Numbered from the stretch's first letter, positions 30,551-41,500 are shown. The stretch is 64,000 nucleotides of DNA from an uncultured Pelagibacteraceae bacterium (GCA_902571095.1 CACGAV010000002.1:22271-86270); one strand, 5' to 3'. Made by a program: numbers and translations. The notes: generated from the sequence alone by a model not told the origin.

Positions 30551-32085
30551 TGAAATTGGTTAAAAGTTCATCATCAATTTTAAGAAAATTTCTTATTCTA
30601 AACTTTTTCGCTTTCTTGATTTTAGGACTTTTTACTTTTTTTTATTTAATAGGAATTCAACCAAATTTGGTCAAGCAGCGCACAGAAAAACATGCTGTAA
30701 TTATTAATAATACCTCAAATCATATCGAAAGGCTTAAAATTAATTTTCAGGAAGAAAGTCTAAAAAGTTTTTTGTCATCAACAAGATTTTTATTTCAAAA
30801 TCTTGAAAGGGTTCAATTTTATAATTTAAATGGTAATTTGATTGCTGATACTAATGCATTAGATCTAGACCAAGATGTTTTCAGAAAAACTGAAGAGGTT
30901 ACCGAAGGTAATCTTGAAGGAGATCTCACCACAAAAACTGAACGCGAAAGAGAAACTAAAAAAAAAATAAATGAAATTAGTTCTACAAAAGATTTAATTA
31001 AAATTAAGGAAAAAAACGAGCCTTTGGTGGATCAAATTCAAGAAGGTGATAATTTATACATTAAAACTTTAGACGCTGTAAAAGTTGATGATAAAATTAT
31101 TGGATATATATTGGTAACCGAGCAAGCAAATGAAATATTAACAGCTGTTGAAGAAAGAAAAAACTTTATCATAAGAACTGTTTTAGCCATTGCAGTAGTT
31201 ATTTTCATTTTTTTAATATTTTTAAATAAATACATACTTACACCTATAGCAGGTTTAGTAGCATATACTGAGTCTATCAAAGCAAAAGACGAGTCCATGG
31301 GTAAAATAGAGAAATTTTTGTACAGAAGCGACGAGCTTGGCTTATTATCAAGATCATTAAATAATATGACTAAAGATTTGCAGCAAAGGACTCAAAGAGC
31401 AGAAAATTCTTCAGCAGATTTAGCACACGAAATTAGAAATCCACTTGCTTCATTGAAAGGAGCCTCGGAACTTTTAGATAATACCACAGATAAATTTGAG
31501 AGGTCGAAATTAATAAAACTTTTGAGCCATGATGTAGAAAGAATTGAAAGATTAATTACCGATTATTCTCAAATGCTGAAAGATGAAGCATCTTTATCAA
31601 GAGAGAAAATGAAAATCTTAGATATTGATGTACTAATTCGAAATGTGATTGATGAGTTTAATAATACAAACTCGGTTTCTGATAAAAATATAAAATTTGT
31701 AGTTAATAGAAAAAATATAAATGGCAATAAACTTCAAACTTATGGAATTTCAAATAGGCTAGAACAAGTCTTGGCAAATTTACTTGATAATGCTGTATCT
31801 TTTAGTCCTGAAAACAGCCAAATTATAATTGATATTGAAAATAATACAGACAACATATTACTAAAAATAAAAGATAATGGACCAGGTTTTAACGAGATCA
31901 ATACTGAAAAAATATTTAAAAGATTTTATAGTAATAGACCTGAAAAGTTCGGAGAACATTCTGGATTAGGTTTGAACATAGTCAAAAGTATAGTTGAGAT
32001 GCACGGAGGTAAAGTAAGGGCTTTCAATCGACCAGATGTAAAATCTGGTGCCGAAGTAGAATTGCAGCTCCCAAAAAGGGTGTGA
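30550..32085 (+). CDS. chvG: Sensor histidine kinase, ChvG-like
   Basis: Two TM, HAMP, LAHEIRNPLASLKGASELL H-box, GLGLNIVKSIVEMHGG. Confidence 0.85.
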   Translation: MKLVKSSSSILRKFLILNFFAFLILGLFTFFYLIGIQPNLVKQRTEKHAVIINNTSNHIERLKINFQEESLKSFLSSTRFLFQNLERVQFYNLNGNLIADTNALDLDQDVFRKTEEVTEGNLEGDLTTKTERERETKKKINEISSTKDLIKIKEKNEPLVDQIQEGDNLYIKTLDAVKVDDKIIGYILVTEQANEILTAVEERKNFIIRTVLAIAVVIFIFLIFLNKYILTPIAGLVAYTESIKAKDESMGKIEKFLYRSDELGLLSRSLNNMTKDLQQRTQRAENSSADLAHEIRNPLASLKGASELLDNTTDKFERSKLIKLLSHDVERIERLITDYSQMLKDEASLSREKMKILDIDVLIRNVIDEFNNTNSVSDKNIKFVVNRKNINGNKLQTYGISNRLEQVLANLLDNAVSFSPENSQIIIDIENNTDNILLKIKDNGPGFNEINTEKIFKRFYSNRPEKFGEHSGLGLNIVKSIVEMHGGKVRAFNRPDVKSGAEVELQLPKRV

Positions 32086-32135
32086 TACAACAACAACTTG
32101 ATTGCTATAAATTTAATTGTTAGAACATTTTAATT

Positions 32136-33425
32136 ATGGAAAAAGATTATAAAGTTAAAGATATTAATCTAGCAGAATTTGGTAGAAAAGAAATTTCAAT
32201 TGCAGAGTCAGAGATGCCTGGACTTATGGCACTTCGAAAAGAATACAAAGGAAAGAAACCTTTAAAGGGTGCTAAAATATTAGGGTGTTTACACATGACA
32301 ATTCAGACTGCAGTTTTAATTGAAACTTTGGTAGATCTTGGAGCAGAAGTAAGATGGTCTTCTTGTAATATTTTCTCCACGCAAGATCACGCAGCCGCAG
32401 CAATTGCTAAATCTGGGGTACCCGTATTTGCTTGGAAGGGCGAAACCGAAAAAGAATATTGGTGGTGTGTTAAGCAAACTATTGAAGGTAAAAAAGATTG
32501 GAAACCAAATATGATATTAGATGATGGTGGTGACCTTACTGGTTTAATGCATAAAGATTATAAAGAAATGTTAAAAAATATTAAAGGAGTTTCAGAAGAG
32601 ACAACTACCGGAGTATTAGCTTTAAAAAAAATGGAAGCTAACAAACAGTTACTAATACCAGCTATAAATGTTAATGACTCTGTTACCAAATCGAAATTTG
32701 ACAATCTTTATGGGTGTAGAGAAAGTTTAGTTGATGGAATCAAACGAGCCACAGACGTAATGATGTCAGGAAAAGTCGCAATTGTTGCTGGGTTTGGAGA
32801 TGTAGGAAAAGGTAGTGCTGCTTCTCTCAGACAGGCTGGTGCAAGAGTTCTTATAACTGAAATAGATCCAATTTGCGCATTACAGGCAGCAATGGAAGGT
32901 TACGAAGTTGTTTTAATGGAAGAAGCAATAAAAGAAGCAGATATTGTTGTTACTGCTACTGGCAATAAAGATATCGTAACAGCAGATCATATGAGAGACA
33001 TGAAGGACAGAGCAATTTTGTGCAATATAGGTCATTTTGATAATGAAATTCAAGTAGAAGCATTAAAAAATTACAAGTGGAATGAAATCAAGCCACAAGT
33101 CCACGAAATAGAGTTGCCTAGCAAAAAAAGAATAATTTTATTAGCAGAGGGAAGACTTGTAAATTTGGGTTGTGCTACAGGTCACCCAAGTTTCGTTATG
33201 AGCGCATCATTTACAAATCAAGTGATTGCACAAATTGAATTATGGAATAATTCTGATAGATATGAAAATAAAGTTTATGTTTTACCAAAACATTTAGACG
33301 AAAAGGTTGCGATGTTACACCTTGGGAAAGTAGGTGCTAAATTAACCAAGATGTCCAAACAACAGGCAGACTATATTAGCGTAAAGCAGTCAGGACCTTA
33401 CAAACCGGATACATATCGCTACTAA
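32136..33425 (+). CDS. ahcY: S-adenosylhomocysteine hydrolase
   Basis: [13 protein letters not shown]-like start; [20 protein letters not shown]-terminal KPDTYRY. Confidence 0.97.
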   Translation: MEKDYKVKDINLAEFGRKEISIAESEMPGLMALRKEYKGKKPLKGAKILGCLHMTIQTAVLIETLVDLGAEVRWSSCNIFSTQDHAAAAIAKSGVPVFAWKGETEKEYWWCVKQTIEGKKDWKPNMILDDGGDLTGLMHKDYKEMLKNIKGVSEETTTGVLALKKMEANKQLLIPAINVNDSVTKSKFDNLYGCRESLVDGIKRATDVMMSGKVAIVAGFGDVGKGSAASLRQAGARVLITEIDPICALQAAMEGYEVVLMEEAIKEADIVVTATGNKDIVTADHMRDMKDRAILCNIGHFDNEIQVEALKNYKWNEIKPQVHEIELPSKKRIILLAEGRLVNLGCATGHPSFVMSASFTNQVIAQIELWNNSDRYENKVYVLPKHLDEKVAMLHLGKVGAKLTKMSKQQADYISVKQSGPYKPDTYRY

Positions 33426-33435
33426 ACAGTAGCCT

Positions 33436-33891
33436 ATGCTAAAATATAAATTATCTCAGATTGGAAAGATTTCAGAAAAAGTTTTATCTAAAGTATCAAA
33501 AATAGATTGCATATTCCTTTTTGGTGAATTAGGTAGTGGAAAAACAACTTTTACAAGAAGTTTAATAAATAAACTACAGGATAAAAAAAAAGTTTCTAAA
33601 ACTGAAGTTTTAAGCCCTACTTTTAATTTACTGTACGAGTATGACATTAAATCATTTAAAGTTATGCATTATGATCTGTATAGATTAGAAAACACAAAAG
33701 ATATTGATCAGTTGGGTATTCAAGAAAGTTTTAAAAATTCAATAACAATTATAGAATGGCCTGAAAAAATTAAGAAGCCGAACAAAAATAGACTAGAAAT
33801 AACTTTTTATTATGAAAAGGAGTCAAGGATCAGAAAATTGAAACTCAAGGGCTTTGGCAAATGGAAAGATTTTCAAATTAATGCAATTTAA
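33436..33891 (+). CDS. tsaE: tRNA t6A ATPase TsaE
   Basis: LFGELGSGKTTFTRSLI; SPTFNLLYEYD; HYDLYRL; IIEWPEKI. Confidence 0.93.
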   Translation: MLKYKLSQIGKISEKVLSKVSKIDCIFLFGELGSGKTTFTRSLINKLQDKKKVSKTEVLSPTFNLLYEYDIKSFKVMHYDLYRLENTKDIDQLGIQESFKNSITIIEWPEKIKKPNKNRLEITFYYEKESRIRKLKLKGFGKWKDFQINAI

Positions 33892-34846
33892 ACTTAAAAA
33901 AATTAAAAGCGATGCTTCTTTCAGAGAGTTTTTTAGACTTTATAAGGGAAAAAAAACCTCAATTATTATAACTGCTAAAAAAGAACGTTTTAAAAATCTT
34001 ATTGTTTATACTTCAATAAATAAATTTTTAATAAAGAGAGGAATTTTTACACCAAAACTAATTAGTAGCCACTTTAAAGAAGGAATAATTGAAATTGAAG
34101 ATTTAGGAAAAGACAAACTTTTAGATCATATAAGAGTCTCGAAAAATAAATTTTTTTATTATAAAAAATGCGTAGATTTGATTCTGAAACTTCAAAAAAT
34201 TACCCCTCCAAAAAAAATAAAAATTGAATCTAAAAAATATCTAAATTTTTCTAAATATAATATTTCAGAACTTCATAAGGAGTCAGATTTATTTTTTGAC
34301 TGGTACTTATATGGGGTTTTAGGAAAAAAAAAATCAAAAAAATTTAAATTTAAAATAAAGAGAGAACTTAACAAGATTTATAAAAAAATTGTTTTTAAAA
34401 ATAATTTTTTGGTCCATAGGGATTTCCACGTTTCAAATATTATGTATATAAATAAAAAATTAGGATTAATTGATACACAGGATGCTATAGCAGGGAATCC
34501 AGCATATGATCTTGCATCACTTATTGACGATGTGAGGTTAAAAGTTCCAAATAAAATTAAACTCGATACATTCAATTATTATGTAAAAAAATCTAACAAT
34601 AAAAATTATAAAACTATATCACTTAAAAATGACTTTGATATTTTGTCAGTCCAAAGGAATTTAAAAATTTTAGGAATATTTTTTAGACTTTATTTAAGAG
34701 ATAATAAGAAAGAATACCTAAAATATTTACCTTATGTGTGGACTCTTTTAGAAAAAAGGATGAAGAATAATATTTTTAATAATTTAGAGAAAATTCTTTC
34801 AAAAGCAGTAAGTAAAAAATTAAGAAAAAAAAGATTTTTTAAATGA
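33881..34846 (+). CDS. APH-family sugar kinase (AmgK-like)
   Basis: FLVHRDFHVSNIMYINKKLGLIDTQDAIAGNPAYDLASLIDD; between tsaE and nucleotidyltransferase. Confidence 0.82.
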   Translation: MQFKLKKIKSDASFREFFRLYKGKKTSIIITAKKERFKNLIVYTSINKFLIKRGIFTPKLISSHFKEGIIEIEDLGKDKLLDHIRVSKNKFFYYKKCVDLILKLQKITPPKKIKIESKKYLNFSKYNISELHKESDLFFDWYLYGVLGKKKSKKFKFKIKRELNKIYKKIVFKNNFLVHRDFHVSNIMYINKKLGLIDTQDAIAGNPAYDLASLIDDVRLKVPNKIKLDTFNYYVKKSNNKNYKTISLKNDFDILSVQRNLKILGIFFRLYLRDNKKEYLKYLPYVWTLLEKRMKNNIFNNLEKILSKAVSKKLRKKRFFK

Positions 34847-35541
34847 AAATTAAAAAAGCGATAATATTGGGAGCAGGTTATGGTAAAAGAATGCACCCAA
34901 TTACAAAAAAAGTTCCAAAACCATTAATTAAAATTAAAAATACTACTCTACTTGAAAATAGTATAAAATTCTTGATCTCAATAGGCGTCAAACATATTGT
35001 AATAAATACACATTATCTTCATAAGCAGATTTTTAGATATATAAAAGGAAAAAAATTTTCATCGAAGATTGATTTAATATTTGAAAAGAGAAAGATATTA
35101 AATACAGGTGGAGGAATTTTGAACGCTTCTAGAAATTTTAAAAATCAAATATTTTTTGTACTGAACCCAGATACTTTGTGGAAAAAAGAACATAAAAAGG
35201 ATTTTAAAAATCTCGAAAAAGTTTACAAAAAATATAAAAAACCAGCTTTATTATTAGTTCGAAAAAATAAAAGTTTTGATAAGTCTTTCAAAGGTGATTT
35301 TAACTTAAATAATGAAAAAGAGATCCTAAGACAAAAAAATAATAATTTTATTTTCACTGGAGCACAAATAATTTCGAGAAATGTCTTTAAATCTAAAAAA
35401 GTCAAACCCTTTTCAATGAATATAGTTTGGGATACTTTAATTAAAAAGGGTGATCTCATTGGCACAATTAGTAAACAAAAGTTTTATCACGTTAATAATT
35501 ATAAAATATACAAAAGATTGGTAAAAAAGTTTAAATATTAA
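34843..35541 (+). CDS. Sugar-1-phosphate nucleotidyltransferase (MurU-like)
   Basis: AIILGAGYGKRMHPITKKVPKPLIKIKNTTLLENSIKFL; tsaE-amgK-murU order. Confidence 0.82.
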   Translation: MKIKKAIILGAGYGKRMHPITKKVPKPLIKIKNTTLLENSIKFLISIGVKHIVINTHYLHKQIFRYIKGKKFSSKIDLIFEKRKILNTGGGILNASRNFKNQIFFVLNPDTLWKKEHKKDFKNLEKVYKKYKKPALLLVRKNKSFDKSFKGDFNLNNEKEILRQKNNNFIFTGAQIISRNVFKSKKVKPFSMNIVWDTLIKKGDLIGTISKQKFYHVNNYKIYKRLVKKFKY

Positions 35542-36244
35542 ATATTATTTCTTTTTTTCGCGACTGATCTAAATACTTTGAGCTTAAAACTTTTCCATTT
35601 TTATCAAAATCAATTAACAATGGATTTCCTGTTGGTATCTCAAACAAATTGATACTTTTGTCAGAAATATTAAAAATTTTTTTACCCAAAGCTCTGATAG
35701 TATTTCCATGTGCGGAAAGGATAACATTTTTATTTTCTCTAAGAAAATGATCAATATTTTTTTCAAAAAATGGAACAACACGATTATATGTATCTTTTAA
35801 AGACTCAGTATTAGGTATTTTTTTTAGATTTTTATACATAATATCATTATGCGAACTGTATTTTGAATCTTGATTAAGTTTTGGAGGGGGAATATCCCAA
35901 GACCGTCTATATTTTTTAAATTGTTCTTCACCTATTTTTTGTTTTGTCTCATTTTTATTTAGTCCTGTAAGAGAACCGTAGTGTCTCTCGTTAAGTTGCC
36001 AGGCTTTAATATAATCTAAGTCTTTTCCGAGAACCTCCAAAATAATTTCAAGAGTATTTATTGCTCTTTTTAAATAAGATGTAAAACAAACATCTAAATC
36101 TATACTTAGGTTTTTTAATAGTTTTCCAGATTTTTCAGCTTCAAGTACGCCTTTTTTTGATAGGTCAACATCGACCCAACCTGTGAAACGATTTTCAGCG
36201 TTCCAAGTGCTTTGTCCATGCCTGATTGCTATGAGCTTGCCCAT
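35531..36244 (-). CDS. gpmA: 2,3-bisphosphoglycerate-dependent phosphoglycerate mutase
   Basis: LIAIRHGQSTWNAENRFTGWVDVDLS; LNERHYGSLTGLNK; SAHGNTIRAL. Confidence 0.96.
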   Translation of the reverse strand: MGKLIAIRHGQSTWNAENRFTGWVDVDLSKKGVLEAEKSGKLLKNLSIDLDVCFTSYLKRAINTLEIILEVLGKDLDYIKAWQLNERHYGSLTGLNKNETKQKIGEEQFKKYRRSWDIPPPKLNQDSKYSSHNDIMYKNLKKIPNTESLKDTYNRVVPFFEKNIDHFLRENKNVILSAHGNTIRALGKKIFNISDKSINLFEIPTGNPLLIDFDKNGKVLSSKYLDQSRKKEIIFNI

Positions 36245-36279
36245 TGAATATAGTACATCTAATATAATAAATTATTTAC

Positions 36280-36594
36280 ATGAAGGGTATTAAATTCTTT
36301 TATATTACCTGCCCCAAAAAAAAAGAAGCGCATAAAATAGCTGCATTTCTTGTAAAAAAGAAACTCATAGCATGTGCAAACATAATTAATAATGTCGAAT
36401 CAATATTTTTCTGGGAAGGAAAAGCAACAAAATCAAAAGAAATTTTAGTTGTAGGAAAGACATTGAATAAAAATGTTCAAAAAATTATTAAAAATGTCAA
36501 AAAAATGCACAGCTATAAAGTTCCCTGTATAATTTTTTTTGATATAAAAAATGGAAACACAGATTTTTTAAAATGGATTATAAAATCAGTATAA
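36280..36594 (+). CDS. cutA: CutA1 divalent ion tolerance protein
   Basis: TCPKKKEAHKIAAFLVKKKLIACANIINNVESIFFWEGK. Confidence 0.92.
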   Translation: MKGIKFFYITCPKKKEAHKIAAFLVKKKLIACANIINNVESIFFWEGKATKSKEILVVGKTLNKNVQKIIKNVKKMHSYKVPCIIFFDIKNGNTDFLKWIIKSV

Positions 36595-36971
36595 TTCGTT
36601 ATTTGTATTATATTTCTTTTCTAGGTCTATTAATTTTATACCTTTTTCCAGGAAGTTTAATTGGATATTTTTTTTATGGAGACTTTACCCAACAACCAAA
36701 TATGATACCTAACCCGTTAGGAACGTCGATTAATCATGCTCTTGCATTTTTTTATTTCTCTATACTTGGCTTAATTGCCTTTGTTGAAACAACAAAATTT
36801 AAACAGAATTTAATTTTTATTATTGGTCTGGCAATAATACTGGAGCTATTTCATTTAATTATACCAAATAGATCCTTTCAGTTTATAGACCTTTTGTCAA
36901 ATTTACTTGGAACATTTTTAGCTATTGTTATAGTATTTTTTTATAGGAGATATAAAAATGGAAAAATTTGA
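36573..36971 (+). CDS. VanZ-like membrane protein
   Basis: Four hydrophobic segments, INHALAFFYFSILGL..ELFHLIIPNRSFQFIDLLSNLLGTFLA. Confidence 0.65.
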   Translation: MDYKISIIRYLYYISFLGLLILYLFPGSLIGYFFYGDFTQQPNMIPNPLGTSINHALAFFYFSILGLIAFVETTKFKQNLIFIIGLAIILELFHLIIPNRSFQFIDLLSNLLGTFLAIVIVFFYRRYKNGKI

Positions 36972-37266
36972 CGAACGAAAAAAATCTTTTGAAAAAAAAT
37001 TTGCTCACGATGAGGAATTAAAATTTAAAGTTGCATCAAGAAGAAATAAATATTTAGGTCAGTGGGCATCTCAAAAACTTGGTTTTGATGAGGAAAAAGA
37101 GAAAGAATACATCCAGGCTGTAATAAAATCTGATTTTCAAGAAGCAGGTGATGAAGATGTTTTTAGAAAAATTAAAGAAGATTTAAAAGATTTCAATATT
37201 TCAGATAATGACATACGAGATAAAATGAAAGAATTTAATGAAAAAGCTAAAACTGATTTTATTTAG
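36958..37266 (+). CDS. DUF1476 family, F1-ATPase inhibitory zeta subunit
   Basis: FDERKKSFEKKFAHDEELKFKVASRRNKYLGQWASQKLG...VIKSDFQEAGDEDVFRKI; alphaproteobacterial signature family. Confidence 0.9.
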   Translation: MEKFDERKKSFEKKFAHDEELKFKVASRRNKYLGQWASQKLGFDEEKEKEYIQAVIKSDFQEAGDEDVFRKIKEDLKDFNISDNDIRDKMKEFNEKAKTDFI

Positions 37267-37753
37267 CGTTTTTTTATTTCTTTCCTTTTACAACTTATCT
37301 ATTTCTTTTGAACAAATAATTTCAGGAAAAGCTTCAGTATTAGATGGAGATACAATTAAAATAAACAAAAAAAAAATTAGACTTTTTGGAATTGATGCAC
37401 CAGAAAAAAACCAATTTTGTAAAAAAAGTTATTTAACTTTCCTTATTTTTAATTTTCAAAAAGATTATCCCTGCGGAAAGTATTCTACTCTTGCATTGAC
37501 CAATAAATTAAAAGGAAAAAATATTAGATGTATTTTAGAGGATAATAAGGATAAATATAATAGGAATATAGGGACTTGTTTTGTTGGTAAAAAAGATATT
37601 AATTCTTGGCTTGTAAAAAACGGTCATGCAATTGCATACAAAAGATACTCCAAAAAATACATAATTGAGGAAAAACACGCAAAAGAAAACAAATTAGGAA
37701 TTTGGCGAGGTTCTTTTATAAAACCAGAAAAATGGAGGAGAATTATGAAATAA
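37238..37753 (+). CDS. Secreted thermonuclease-like (SNase) protein
   Basis: Signal peptide; VLDGDTIKINKKKIRLFGIDAPEKNQFC; EEKHAKENKLGIWRGSFIKPEKWR. Confidence 0.88.
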   Translation: MKKLKLILFSVFLFLSFYNLSISFEQIISGKASVLDGDTIKINKKKIRLFGIDAPEKNQFCKKSYLTFLIFNFQKDYPCGKYSTLALTNKLKGKNIRCILEDNKDKYNRNIGTCFVGKKDINSWLVKNGHAIAYKRYSKKYIIEEKHAKENKLGIWRGSFIKPEKWRRIMK

Positions 37754-38379
37754 ATTCTTGTATAAAAGAAAAAGTGATTCATTTTTCAAAATCTAAAAAT
37801 TTTTTATTAGTAATTTTTTTTCTTTTATCAGCTTGCTCTTCTGTTCCAAAAAATACAAAAAATAGCTGTGCAATCTTTGAAGATCGTTATTTGTGGTACA
37901 AGCATACTAAAAAAGTTGAACAAAAATGGGGTGTACCAGTTTATATTCAGTTAGCATTTGTTAAAAAAGAAAGTGACTTTAATTGGCTAGCAAAACCCCC
38001 ACGTCATAAATTATTTAAGGTTATCCCATATAAGCGTAAATCAAGTTCTTTTGGATATTCTCAGGCAATTAGGGGTACGTGGGAACAATATAAAAATGAA
38101 ACCGGAAATAAATTAGCCACAAGAGCAAGATTTAAAGACTCTGTTGATTTTATTGGTTGGTATGTGAATAAGACTAACAAATTATTAAAGATACCCAAAA
38201 ACGATGCATATCGGCAGTACTTAGCTTATTATAAAGGCTGGGGTGATTATAAAAATTATTCTAAGGATAAAAAGGCAATAATATATGCTAAATCTACAAA
38301 GGATATTGCCTCTACTTATAGAAAGCAGCTTACAATGTGTAGGGATAAGTTAAATAAAAAAAAATATATTATTTACTAA
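37732..38379 (+). CDS. Lipoprotein with lysozyme/transglycosylase-like fold
   Basis: LLSACSS lipobox; FVKKESDFNW...SSSFGYSQAIRGTWEQYKNETG; probable start 37732, overlaps the nuclease gene. Confidence 0.7.
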   Translation: MEENYEINSCIKEKVIHFSKSKNFLLVIFFLLSACSSVPKNTKNSCAIFEDRYLWYKHTKKVEQKWGVPVYIQLAFVKKESDFNWLAKPPRHKLFKVIPYKRKSSSFGYSQAIRGTWEQYKNETGNKLATRARFKDSVDFIGWYVNKTNKLLKIPKNDAYRQYLAYYKGWGDYKNYSKDKKAIIYAKSTKDIASTYRKQLTMCRDKLNKKKYIIY

Positions 38380-41300
38380 GCTCTTTATCTAACTGAATAT
38401 CTACTTCGTCCACTCTTTTTGAGTTTTTACAAAGTAATAAATAAAATACTGGAGTAGTAAACAAAGTTAGAAAAGTACTAATAAGCATTCCACCAAATAT
38501 CGTACAACCTACAGCCAATCTTATTCCTTCCCCAGCTCCTGGACCAATATTACCTATTATTAGTGGTATCATTGCAATTAAGGTTGATAAACTTGTCATC
38601 ATAATTGGTCTGAATCTTCTTAAACATGATTCAACTATAGCATTTTCAATACTTTTACCTTTAAGCCTAAGTTGATTTGCCCAATCAACTATTAAAATAC
38701 TATTTTTTGTTGCTATTCCAATTAAAACAACCAAAGCAATCTGTGAAAAAATATTAATAGTACTATTGAATAACAGAATAAAAATTAGTCCACCTAATGC
38801 TGCTAAAGGAACAGTCAACATTACAACAAAAGGTTGTCGCCAGGCATTAAAAGTACCTGCCATTACAAGATATGCACTTACTAAAGCTAAAGCAAAAATT
38901 ATAATTAATTCACTTGAAGCTTCTTTAAGATCTAAAGATTTACCCTTAAAAAAAATACCAGCTGTTGGTGCTTCCTCATCAATAGTTTTTTCAATAAAGT
39001 TTAATGCCTCATTTAACGTGTATCCTCCCACTAATCGGGCCGTGAGGGTCACAGACTTAGATCTTTGATACCGAGTTAATAACTTAGGAGAACCTCTTTC
39101 TTCAAAGCTTACTACATTAGCTAACGAAATTAATTTTCCAGTAGTATCAGATCTTACAAATATTTTGCTAAGACTTTCAGTCTTTCTTCTATCTCGAAGA
39201 TCTGCTTGTAAAATAATTGGATATTCTTTTCCAGACTCATTAAGTGTAGTAACAGTTTTTCCTGAAAATAAAGTTTCTATAGATCTACCTATCGCTTGAA
39301 TTGATAGGCCAAGATCTTTTGCCTTATTTTCATCTATTACAAGCTGAACTTCAGGTTTATTTTTTGAATAATCTGAAGTTATATCTGCTAAACCTCTATT
39401 TTTCCTAAGTTTACTTATTACTGAATTCTGCCACTTATAAAGACTTTCATATGAAGGTCCAGTCATTGTAACAACAACAGGTTTTTGATAATTACTCACA
39501 CGGACTGAATTAGGTGTTAATGGAAAAGCCATTGTTCCAGGAACTGTCACAATTTTACCAATTGCTTTACGAACAATCTTTTGGGCGCTATCTTTTCTAT
39601 CTTTCCAGTTGTCTAACAAAGCAATTATTATAAAGCTATTATAAGATTGAGACGACCTTCCAAAACCAGGTACTCTCATTATTAGCTTTTGATAAGGTTC
39701 ATTATCATCTTGTAATAAAGGCAGTAATCTTTTTTCCACTTTTTCAGCTTTATCAACAGTGTATTCAAAAGATGAAGACTCATCAGTTTTGCCAAATACT
39801 AAATAAACACCTCTGTCTGGATTTCTCTCAAGTAAAGTTTTTGGTGTAATTTTGAAAAGAAAACTTGCAAAAAAAACCACGAATATCATAAACCAAATTA
39901 TGGTTTTTGGTTTTTTAATCCAATATTTCAAAGTTTCGTAATAAAATTCTCCAAATGAGTCAAACAATCTTTCAAATTTTAGGATTAATTTAGATCTTGT
40001 TTTTTTTCTATTAAGTAATTTTGATCCTAACATTGGAGCAATTGATAATGCTGTAAAAGTACTTATTACAATTGTAATCGAGAGTGTTATTGCCATTTCT
40101 CTAAACAAAGTTCCGCTTATACCTTCTATAAATAACAATGGTGCAAATGTAGCTAAAAGTATTATGCTAGTCGATAAAATTGCAAAGATGACATTTTTTG
40201 ATCCTGTTGCTGCTGCGACGAGCGGAGAATCTCCATTTTCAACTCTATGGTAAATTGACTCGGTCATTACTACGCTATCATCTGTCACGATCGCTACACT
40301 TAGGATTATAGCAAGAAGAGTAAAAACATTTACTGTAAGACCAAAAATCCATAAACCTAAACAAGCACCAATCAAACTTACCGGTAATGTCACTGCCGGA
40401 ACAATTGTTGCTCTTATATTCCCTAAAAAAAGATAAATAATAGCAACTACCAAAGCTAAAGCTAAAATTATAGATTGATAACACATTTGAATTGCCTCTT
40501 TAATGTAAGTAGCTCTATCGAAACTAACAGATAATTTAAGCCCGTCCGGAAGCGTTTTATTTACCTCTTCAATCTTATTTCTTATATTTTTTGATAGTGT
40601 TACAGTACTTTCATTTGTTCTCGCATAAATACCTATGCCAACAGTATTTTCATTTAAAGCATCTGGACTTTGTGCTTTAAATAAAGTTTTTTCTGAAACA
40701 GGACCATATTTTATTTCACCCAAATCACCTAAAGTAATAATTTTGCCCTTAATTTTTTTTATTGGTAATTTTTTAATTGAATTAATATCGGTATACGTTT
40801 TTCCTAAATCAAGTGTTAGGTCTACATTATTCGCTTCCAAAGTTCCTGCTGGCACAGCAATATTATTTTTTCTTATCGAATTTTCTACTTCTCTAATGTC
40901 TAAGTCGTTTGCACTTAATTTAACCGGATTAAGGTATGCTCTTACTGCTTTCTCATTAATTCCTCCAACAATTACTCTTCCAGTTCCAGAGACAGAACTA
41001 AAAGCGTCTACCAAATTCCTTTTTACATAATCTCCTATATCAAGAGAACTCCAACTACTGCTACTAACCGATAACCACATGCTTGTAGAAAATCCTGCTG
41101 ATGCTTTTCTTACTTCCGGTGCCTTACTATCATCAGGTAAATTATCTATAATTCTTGCAATTCTTTCACGTATATCATTTGCGGCGTCATCAATTTTTAT
41201 GCTTGTAAAAAATTCAATTTTAATAGTACTTCTGCCAATTTCAGAAAGTGTATCAATTGATTTAATGCCCTCTGCACCACCAATTGCTAATTCAATTGGC

Positions 41301-41500
41301 TCAGAAATTTCGGAAGCAATTATTGATGGACTTGCACCCGTATATTGGGTTGATATTACAACTTCAGGAGGCTGAAGATTTTTTGGTAGTTCTCTGGTGC
41401 TTAGCTCAAAAAAAGTGTAAAGACCAAAAATTACAATCAGCATAGAAAAAACAGCACTCAAAACTGGTCTTTTTATATTAAGCAAACAAAAGTTATGCAT
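38369..41500 (-). CDS. RND efflux transporter permease
   Basis: 1043 aa, RPVLSAVFSMLIVIFGLYTF; STLSEIGRSTIKIEF; TDDSVVMTESIYHRVE. Confidence 0.93.
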   Translation of the reverse strand: MHNFCLLNIKRPVLSAVFSMLIVIFGLYTFFELSTRELPKNLQPPEVVISTQYTGASPSIIASEISEPIELAIGGAEGIKSIDTLSEIGRSTIKIEFFTSIKIDDAANDIRERIARIIDNLPDDSKAPEVRKASAGFSTSMWLSVSSSSWSSLDIGDYVKRNLVDAFSSVSGTGRVIVGGINEKAVRAYLNPVKLSANDLDIREVENSIRKNNIAVPAGTLEANNVDLTLDLGKTYTDINSIKKLPIKKIKGKIITLGDLGEIKYGPVSEKTLFKAQSPDALNENTVGIGIYARTNESTVTLSKNIRNKIEEVNKTLPDGLKLSVSFDRATYIKEAIQMCYQSIILALALVVAIIYLFLGNIRATIVPAVTLPVSLIGACLGLWIFGLTVNVFTLLAIILSVAIVTDDSVVMTESIYHRVENGDSPLVAAATGSKNVIFAILSTSIILLATFAPLLFIEGISGTLFREMAITLSITIVISTFTALSIAPMLGSKLLNRKKTRSKLILKFERLFDSFGEFYYETLKYWIKKPKTIIWFMIFVVFFASFLFKITPKTLLERNPDRGVYLVFGKTDESSSFEYTVDKAEKVEKRLLPLLQDDNEPYQKLIMRVPGFGRSSQSYNSFIIIALLDNWKDRKDSAQKIVRKAIGKIVTVPGTMAFPLTPNSVRVSNYQKPVVVTMTGPSYESLYKWQNSVISKLRKNRGLADITSDYSKNKPEVQLVIDENKAKDLGLSIQAIGRSIETLFSGKTVTTLNESGKEYPIILQADLRDRRKTESLSKIFVRSDTTGKLISLANVVSFEERGSPKLLTRYQRSKSVTLTARLVGGYTLNEALNFIEKTIDEEAPTAGIFFKGKSLDLKEASSELIIIFALALVSAYLVMAGTFNAWRQPFVVMLTVPLAALGGLIFILLFNSTINIFSQIALVVLIGIATKNSILIVDWANQLRLKGKSIENAIVESCLRRFRPIMMTSLSTLIAMIPLIIGNIGPGAGEGIRLAVGCTIFGGMLISTFLTLFTTPVFYLLLCKNSKRVDEVDIQLDKELSK

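Noticed and set aside
32086-32135. Possible SAH riboswitch upstream of ahcY
   Set aside because: Only 50 nt between chvG and ahcY, too short and lacking recognisable structure.
40278-41375. ORFs overlapping the RND permease gene on either strand
   Set aside because: RND permease is intact and conserved over 1043 aa; overlapping ORFs lack domains.
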